From Nocardioides sp. (GTDB lineage: Bacteria; Actinomycetota; Actinomycetes; Propionibacteriales; Nocardioidaceae): DNA of 57,034 bases. This document shows, piece after piece, positions 49,963 to 57,034 of the stretch; positions within the stretch are counted from its first letter, which is position 1, and the number at the start of each line of letters is the position of its first letter. The notes under the pieces were generated by a model. The model ran no database searches. It worked only from the letters and a program-made list of their open reading frames with translations, and had not been told where the DNA came from. The DNA is taken from NCBI RefSeq assembly GCF_030149505.1, contig NZ_JASBRN010000081.1:1-57034 (forward strand), in the 5' to 3' direction. Made by a program: the position numbers and the translations under genes.

Positions 49963-51222
49963 TCAGCGCACGTGGCCGTCGCCGGTGACGACGTACTTGG
50001 TCGAGGTCATCTCCGGCAGTCCCATCGGCCCGCGGGCGTGCAGCTTCTGGGTGCTGATCCCGATCTCGGCACCGAAGCCGAACTCCCCGCCGTCGGTGAA
50101 CCGGGTGCTGGCGTTGACCAGCACCGCGGCGGCGTCGACGGCCGCGACCCAGCGCCGCGCGGCCGCCTGGTCCTCGGTCACGATCGCCTCGCTGTGCTGG
50201 CTGGAGTGGCGGCGCACGTGCGCGAGCGCCTCGTCCAGCGAGGGCACGACGCGCGCGGCGAGGTCGAGACAGAGGTACTCGGTGTCCCAGTCCTCCTCGG
50301 TCGCGGGCACCACTCCGCCGTACGCCGTGAACGCGGCGTCGCCGTGGATCGTCACGCTCTCGCGCTGCAGTGCCTCGACGACCCGGGGCAGGAACGCCTC
50401 GGCCACGTCGGCGTGCACCAGCAGCGACTCGGCGGCGTTGCACACGCTGGGCCGGTGGGTCTTGGCGTTGACCACGATCGCGAGCGCCTTGTCGAGGTCG
50501 GCCGCGGCGTCGACGTAGACGTGGCAGTTGCCCACACCGGTCTCGATCACCGGCACCGTCGACTCCTCGACCACCGCGCGGATCAGTCCGGCGCCCCCGC
50601 GCGGGATGAGCACGTCGACCGCCCCACGCGCCCGCATCAGCGCCTTGACCGTGTCGTGGGAGTCCGCGGGCACCAGCTGCACGACGTCGGCCTCCAGGCC
50701 GGCGTCCTCGGCCGCACCGCGCAGCACCTCCACGATGGCGGCGTTGCTGGCCGCTGCGCTGGAGGAGCCGCGCAGCAGCACGGCGTTGCCCGACTTCAGG
50801 CAGATCCCGGCAGCGTCCGCGGTCACGTTGGGCCGGGCCTCGTAGATCATCCCGACCACACCGAAGGGCACCCGCACCTGGCGCAGCTCCAACCCGTTGG
50901 CCAGCGTCGAGCCCCGTACGACCTCCCCCACCGGGTCCGGCAGCGCCGCCACGTCGCGCAGCCCCTGGGCCATGCCCTCGAGGCGGGCCGGGGTCAGCCG
51001 CAGCCGGTCGACGATCCCCTCCGGCGTACCCGCCGCCTCGGCGCGCGCGACGTCCTCGGCGTTGGCGGCCAGCACCTGCTCCTGCGCGGCCAGCAGCGCC
51101 TCGGCCATCGCCAGCAGCGCCGCGTCCTTCTGCGCCCGCGTGGCCAGGGCCAGGCCCAGGCTCGCCGCCCGCGCCCGCTGAGCCAGCGCCAGCACGTCCT
51201 GCTCGGTGGTGGGGGTCGTCAT
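49963..51222 (-). CDS. proA: gamma-glutamyl phosphate reductase
   Basis: 419 aa aldehyde-dehydrogenase-fold enzyme: [50 protein letters not shown] block, catalytic Cys in [15 protein letters not shown], and [27 protein letters not shown] near the C-terminus, all diagnostic of ProA. It reduces glutamyl-5-phosphate in proline synthesis. ATG 51222 is seven bases after a TAGGCT hexamer. proB is not in the window. Confidence 0.96.
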   Translation of the reverse strand: MTTPTTEQDVLALAQRARAASLGLALATRAQKDAALLAMAEALLAAQEQVLAANAEDVARAEAAGTPEGIVDRLRLTPARLEGMAQGLRDVAALPDPVGEVVRGSTLANGLELRQVRVPFGVVGMIYEARPNVTADAAGICLKSGNAVLLRGSSSAAASNAAIVEVLRGAAEDAGLEADVVQLVPADSHDTVKALMRARGAVDVLIPRGGAGLIRAVVEESTVPVIETGVGNCHVYVDAAADLDKALAIVVNAKTHRPSVCNAAESLLVHADVAEAFLPRVVEALQRESVTIHGDAAFTAYGGVVPATEEDWDTEYLCLDLAARVVPSLDEALAHVRRHSSQHSEAIVTEDQAAARRWVAAVDAAAVLVNASTRFTDGGEFGFGAEIGISTQKLHARGPMGLPEMTSTKYVVTGDGHVR

Positions 51223-51229
51223 GGCCGAG

Positions 51230-51235
51230 AGCCTA
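51230..51235 (-). promoter_or_regulatory. -10 element of proA
   Basis: TAGGCT on the minus strand, seven bases before ATG 51222. Confidence 0.5.
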
Positions 51236-51253
51236 GGACTGGGAGCACGACGA

Positions 51254-51283
51254 AGCCCCGACGGTCCGAGGACCGTCGGGGCT
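51254..51283 (-). terminator. terminator after etfA
   Basis: AGCCCCGACGGTC-cgag-GACCGTCGGGGCT: perfect 13-bp stem with a 4-nt loop, downstream of the etfA stop and upstream of the proA promoter. Confidence 0.8.
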
Positions 51284-51309
51284 CGCCACGAGGACTGGGG
51301 CGTCCTCGA

Positions 51310-52257
51310 TCAGTTCTTGCGCTTCTCGATCTGCTCGGTGGCGGCGGGCAGCACGCTCTGCAGGTCGCCGACGACGCCGAAGTCGACGAGCTCGAAGATC
51401 GGCGCCTCCTCGTCCTTGTTGACTGCCACGATGGTCTTGGCGGTCTGCATGCCGGCGCGGTGCTGGATCGCACCGGAGATGCCGTTGGCGACGTAGAGCT
51501 GCGGCGAGACGACCTTGCCGGTCTGGCCGACCTGGAAGCTGTGCGGCATCCAGCCCGAGTCGACGGCGGCGCGCGAGGCACCGACGGCGGCACCGAGCGC
51601 GTCGGCGAGGCCCTCGACGGCGGAGAAGTCGCCACCGGTGCCACGGCCGCCGGAAACGACGATCGCGGCCTCGGTCAGCTCGGGGCGACCGCTGGCCTTG
51701 CGCGGCTGCGAGGCGACGATCTGCGCCTTCTTGGCCGAGTCGGAGATGGTCGCGGCGAACTCCTCGACCTCACCGGCGCCGGCGGTCTCCTCCGGAGCGG
51801 CGGAGTTGGGCTTGACCGTGATGATCGGGGTGCCCTTGGTGACCTTGGACTTCACCGAGTAGTTGCCGGCGAAGACCGACTGCGTGGTCACGCCGCCCTC
51901 CTCGATGTCGACGGCGTCGGTGATGATCCCGGAGCCGGTCTTGACCGCGAGGCGGCCGGCGATCTCCTTGCCCTCGTAGCCGGAGACGATGAGGACCGCG
52001 GCCGGGGAGGTCTTCTCCACCAGCTGCTGGAGCGCCTCGGCCTTCGGGGCCACCAGGTAGCCCTTGATCTCGCTGTCGTCGACGACGTAGATCTTCTCGG
52101 CGCCGAACGCCTTCAGCTTCTCCACGACCGCGCTGTCGGCGGACCCGAAGTGGACCGCGGAGGGGGTGCCGAGCCGCTTGGCCAGGGCCAGCAGCTCGAG
52201 GGTGGGCTTGCGGACTGCTCCGTCGACGTGGTCGACGACGACCAGGACCTCAGACAT
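51310..52257 (-). CDS. etfA: electron transfer flavoprotein subunit alpha
   Basis: 315 aa. N-terminal ETF domain ([28 protein letters not shown]) and the FAD-binding C-terminus with [67 protein letters not shown]. With EtfB it carries electrons from acyl-CoA dehydrogenases to the quinone pool, matching the beta-oxidation-related genes in the window. 30 nt after etfB, same operon. Confidence 0.96.
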   Translation of the reverse strand: MSEVLVVVDHVDGAVRKPTLELLALAKRLGTPSAVHFGSADSAVVEKLKAFGAEKIYVVDDSEIKGYLVAPKAEALQQLVEKTSPAAVLIVSGYEGKEIAGRLAVKTGSGIITDAVDIEEGGVTTQSVFAGNYSVKSKVTKGTPIITVKPNSAAPEETAGAGEVEEFAATISDSAKKAQIVASQPRKASGRPELTEAAIVVSGGRGTGGDFSAVEGLADALGAAVGASRAAVDSGWMPHSFQVGQTGKVVSPQLYVANGISGAIQHRAGMQTAKTIVAVNKDEEAPIFELVDFGVVGDLQSVLPAATEQIEKRKN

Positions 52258-52287
52258 GTGTGTGTTCCTCTCCTATCCGAGCCCGGC

Positions 52288-53091
52288 TCAGATGAACTTC
52301 TTGGACGCGAGGAACTCGGTCAGCGCGGTGGCGCCGGAGCCGTCCTCGTCGGTGACGATCTCGCCGGCGGTGCGCGGCGGGCGCTCCGAGGCCTCCTCGA
52401 CGGCGCTGGTCGCGGCGGTGAGGCCCACGAGCTCGGCGTCGACGCCCAGGTCGGCGAGGGTCCAGGTCTCCAGCGGCTTCTTCTTCGCGGCCATGATGCC
52501 CTTGAAGGAGGGGTAGCGCGCCTCGCCAGTCTGGTCGGTGACCGACATGACGATCGGCATGGTGGCACCGATGACCTCGGTCGCGGTGTCGCCGTCACGC
52601 TTGATCCGGACCTGGTCGCCCTGGGTCTCGATCACGGCGGCGAAGGTGACCTGCGGCAGGTCGAGGCGCTCGGCGAGCATCGCCGGGACGACCGAGCCGG
52701 AGGCGTCGGTCGAGGCCATGCCGCACATCACGATGTCCGGGGTCTTCCCGATGTCCTGGGCGATCTTCTTGACCGCCTCGGCCAGCACCAGCGAGGTGCC
52801 GAGGTAGTCGGAGCCGGCGATGGCCTCGTCGGAGACGAGGATGCCCTTGTCGGCACCCATCTGCAGGGCCTTGCGGACGGCGTCGACCGCCTTCTCGGGA
52901 CCGATGCAGAGCGCGGTGACCTCGGTGTCGTCGCCGGCCTTCTCCTTGAGCTGGAGCGCCTGCTCGACGGCGTACTCGTCGAGCTCCGACAGCAGGCCGT
53001 CGACGCCGACGCGGTCCACGGTGTTGTCCGACTCGAACCGCCGGTCGGCGGTGGCGTCGGGGACGTACTTCACACAGACGACAATGTTCAT
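52288..53091 (-). CDS. etfB: electron transfer flavoprotein subunit beta
   Basis: 267 aa. NIVVCVKYVPD at the N-terminus, LDEYAVEQALQLKE, LCIGPEKAVDAVRKALQMGADKGI, and the CGMASTDASGSVVPAMLAERL AMP-binding/adenine loop are typical. ATG 53091 is chosen since MNIVVCVKYVPD is the family N-terminus. First gene of etfBA; its ~160-nt upstream region has no obvious operator. Confidence 0.95.
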   Translation of the reverse strand: MNIVVCVKYVPDATADRRFESDNTVDRVGVDGLLSELDEYAVEQALQLKEKAGDDTEVTALCIGPEKAVDAVRKALQMGADKGILVSDEAIAGSDYLGTSLVLAEAVKKIAQDIGKTPDIVMCGMASTDASGSVVPAMLAERLDLPQVTFAAVIETQGDQVRIKRDGDTATEVIGATMPIVMSVTDQTGEARYPSFKGIMAAKKKPLETWTLADLGVDAELVGLTAATSAVEEASERPPRTAGEIVTDEDGSGATALTEFLASKKFI

Positions 53092-53253
53092 GGTGGGTCG
53101 GCCCGTCAGGGCCCCTCCTGTGCACTCGGGGTCGATCGCGAGGCTACCCGCGCGATCCAGGCGATGTAACTGGCGTTTACGGTTGGCTTTCTCACACCCG
53201 CCGGGGGTGGCCCCCACAGGGCCGGGCACCCGCGTCGAGCAGGTGCGCGCAGG

Positions 53254-53832
53254 TCAGCGACCCGGGCGCACGAGCCGCTCGACCAGGCGGCCGAGCAGCA
53301 GGTAGACGACCGCACCGAGACCCCAGTTGAACAGCGCGTTCTTGGTCTCGGCGTTGTCGCCGGTGAACTCCCGCACGCCGTTCTCCCGGGAGAAGACCCC
53401 CAGGTCGACGGCGTCGGCGGCCCGGAGCACGAAGTCCACCAGGCCGTTGTCCTCGTTGGCGTCGATCGCGACCAGCAGGGCCGCCACCGCCAGCACCAGG
53501 GCCAGCAGCACGAACGCGGTCCACAGCAGCTGCGAGACGCGGGTGCGCCAGACCGTCAGGTCGGCGCGTTCCCGTGACGCCTTCGGCGGCTTCTCGGCCT
53601 TCGTCGGCTTCTCGGCCTTCGGCGGCTCCTCGGCGTCGGCGGGCTGGGGGGCCACCGGGGGCGTGGGGGCCCCCGCAGGCTCGCCGGCCGCAGCGGGCAC
53701 GGCAGCAGGCGCAGCGGGTGCGGCAGCAGCAGCCGGCTCGCCGACCACCGGCTCCGCGGCAGGCCGCTCCGCCGGCTCCACCTCCGAGGTCCCGCCCGCT
53801 CGTGCGGAGGAGAACCTGTCCCTGATGCCCAT
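53254..53832 (-). CDS. two-TM protein with Ala/Pro/Lys-rich N-terminal region
   Basis: 192 aa. Residues ~1-90 are low complexity (Ala/Pro with PPKAEKPTKAEKPPKA repeats, probably disordered); TM1 LLWTAFVLLALVLAVAALLVAI (~103-124), an extracytoplasmic loop with DANEDNGLVDFVLRAADAVDLGVFSREN, TM2 ALFNWGLGAVVYLLLGRLV near the end. No enzyme motif. Proteins of this type are actinobacterial and uncharacterised. ATG 53832 follows the crotonase stop by 9 nt, so it is cotranscribed. Confidence 0.8.
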   Translation of the reverse strand: MGIRDRFSSARAGGTSEVEPAERPAAEPVVGEPAAAAAPAAPAAVPAAAGEPAGAPTPPVAPQPADAEEPPKAEKPTKAEKPPKASRERADLTVWRTRVSQLLWTAFVLLALVLAVAALLVAIDANEDNGLVDFVLRAADAVDLGVFSRENGVREFTGDNAETKNALFNWGLGAVVYLLLGRLVERLVRPGR

Positions 53833-53841
53833 CCGTTGCCC

Positions 53842-54621
53842 CTACCGTCCCGTGAAGGTCGCCTTGCCCGGACCGCTCTCCACGAAGGATCGCATACCGG
53901 CCCCACGGTCCTCGGTGGCGAAGAGCGCCGCGAACTGCATGCGCTCGATCTCCAGACCGGTCTCGATGTCGGTCTCCAGGCCGCGGTCGATGCACTCCTT
54001 GGCCGCCCGCAGGGCGAGCGCGGCGGCGCCGCTGAACTGGGCGGCCCAGGCGACGGCCTCGGTGTAGACGTCGGCGTCCGGGACGACCCGGTCGACCAGG
54101 CCGATGGACAGCGCCTCGTCGGCCTTGACGAAGCGGCCGGTGAAGATGAGGTCCTTGGCCTTGCTGGGGCCGACCAGACGGGCCAGGCGCTGGGTGCCGC
54201 CGGCGCCGGGAATGATCCCGAGCAGGGTCTCCGGCTGGCCGAGCACGGCCTTCTCCCCCGCGATCCGGACGTCGGCGGCGAGCGCGAGCTCGCAGCCGCC
54301 GCCCAGGGCGTAGCCGGTGACGGCGGCGACGACCGGCTTGGGGATCCGGGCGATGGCGGTGACGGCCGACTGCAGCGGGCCGGAGCGGGCGACCATGTCC
54401 TGGTAGGACATCTCGGCCATCTCCTTGACGTCGTTGCCCGCGGCGAAGACCCGCTCCCCGCCGTACACGACGACCGCGCGCACGTCCTCGCGCTCGGTGG
54501 CCTCGGCCGCGGCGGCGCGCAGCTCCTCCTGGACCGCGATCGAGATCGCGTTCATCTTCGGCCGGTCGAGCCGGATCGTGCCGACCCCGTCGGCGACCTC
54601 CAGCCGCACGAACTCACCCAT
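53842..54621 (-). CDS. enoyl-CoA hydratase
   Basis: 259 aa crotonase. GERVFAAGNDVKEM and VVAAVTGYALGGGCELALAADVRIA form the oxyanion hole, and QPETLLGIIPGAGGTQRLARLVG carries the catalytic Glu pair region (GCE ... PE-LGIIPG), so unlike the 23128 paralogue it looks catalytically complete. Hydrates trans-2-enoyl-CoA in beta-oxidation. AGGTGGAG precedes ATG 54621. Divergent from glgX. Confidence 0.92.
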   Translation of the reverse strand: MGEFVRLEVADGVGTIRLDRPKMNAISIAVQEELRAAAAEATEREDVRAVVVYGGERVFAAGNDVKEMAEMSYQDMVARSGPLQSAVTAIARIPKPVVAAVTGYALGGGCELALAADVRIAGEKAVLGQPETLLGIIPGAGGTQRLARLVGPSKAKDLIFTGRFVKADEALSIGLVDRVVPDADVYTEAVAWAAQFSGAAALALRAAKECIDRGLETDIETGLEIERMQFAALFATEDRGAGMRSFVESGPGKATFTGR

Positions 54622-54712
54622 GACACTCCACCTCTCGCCGCGTCCTCGTCTTCCGGGCCTCGGTTCCCGGGTCCTGCGTCGGCATCGTGCCACCCCTGGG
54701 ATGATCGCCCGC

Positions 54713-56908
<2,196 letters not shown>

Positions 56909-56918
56909 GAGGGACCCT

Positions 56919-57034
56919 TCACGGCGCCGGCAGCGACAGCACGCCCAGCACCGCGGCGGCGGACAGCACCTCCTGCCGCGGCACCACCCCCACCCAGGAG
57001 CCGAACCCGACGGGGTGGGCGACGGCGACCTCGC
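56919..57034 (-). CDS. C-terminal part of an unrecognised protein
   Basis: Minus-strand frame open from the window edge to TGA at 56919-56921, 10 nt after the glgX stop: EVAVAHPVGFGSWVGVVPRQ then EVLSAAAVLGVLSLPAP. Third-position GC is high and there is no competing plus-strand gene. Too short to identify; convergent with glgX. Confidence 0.5.
   Translation of the reverse strand, partial: EVAVAHPVGFGSWVGVVPRQEVLSAAAVLGVLSLPAP

Noticed and set aside
49972..53169. 1065-codon plus-strand frame across proA-etfA-etfB
   Set aside because: Shadow of three conserved minus-strand genes; composition is Leu/Val/Gly/Asp-rich without motifs.

Overview
The window is high-GC, gene-dense bacterial DNA of an actinobacterium, most probably a member of the Nocardioidaceae (Nocardioides-like). 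This rests on the very high GC, frequent GTG starts, leaderless promoters, a DUF222/HNH endonuclease remnant, a DUF3097 protein, F420-type (LLM) oxidoreductase, TTGAGGAGGCGCGCCAGCGC-type dispersed repeats, and the gene order proA-nadD-rsfS-phosphatase ... degV-comEA-comEC-holA-rpsT-lepA-hemW, which is conserved in actinobacteria. The assignment to genus is inference.

Layout. 1-3300: end of a DUF222/HNH protein, a membrane-anchored unknown, a GNAT acetyltransferase, a small acidic protein, DUF3097 and a truncated DUF4870 protein. 3300-20500 is housekeeping: hemW, a long-chain acyl-CoA synthetase, a MOSC protein, a membrane protein with its winged-helix regulator, two APH-like kinases, lepA, rpsT, holA, comEC, comEA, degV and leuS. 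leuS has a leader peptide with three consecutive Leu codons followed by an intrinsic terminator, so classical leucine attenuation is likely. 20600-34130 is metabolic/accessory: LLM oxidoreductase, MFS transporter, enoyl-CoA hydratase plus rhomboid protease, SDR, PhoX phosphatase with a PHO-box-like site, an AraC regulator divergent from a Baeyer-Villiger monooxygenase/acetoacetate-decarboxylase-like pair, a hexapeptide acyltransferase, a small Cys-motif protein behind DosR-like boxes, an ABM monooxygenase and a GlcD-type FAD oxidase.

34200-47900 is a genomic island with lower GC than its surroundings. It starts with a frameshifted recombinase C-terminal remnant, then an unknown protein plus an XRE-ImmA/IrrE metallopeptidase. 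Converging on these is a six-gene minus-strand operon: hsdM, hsdS, hsdR (type I restriction-modification), an OLD-family ATPase/TOPRIM nuclease, a UvrD-like helicase (together Gabija-like), and a DUF4263 (Shedu-type) nuclease. Almost all junctions are 4-nt overlaps. The combination of type I R-M, Gabija-like and Shedu-like genes in one translationally coupled operon is the best candidate in the window for an undescribed defence system. The island stops next to a tRNA-Ala(GGC) gene.

47900-57034 returns to core genes: histidine phosphatase, rsfS, nadD, a 49-aa membrane protein, proA, etfA, etfB, a two-TM protein, an enoyl-CoA hydratase, glycogen debranching enzyme glgX, and the end of an unrecognised gene. 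In a typical actinobacterium the phosphatase lies close to degV/comEA; here about 30 kb separates them, and the accessory genes and the defence island lie in that gap.

Regulation. At least thirteen starts lie 6-7 nt downstream of a TANNNT hexamer, implying leaderless mRNAs. Strong inverted-repeat terminators separate most convergent or tandem units.
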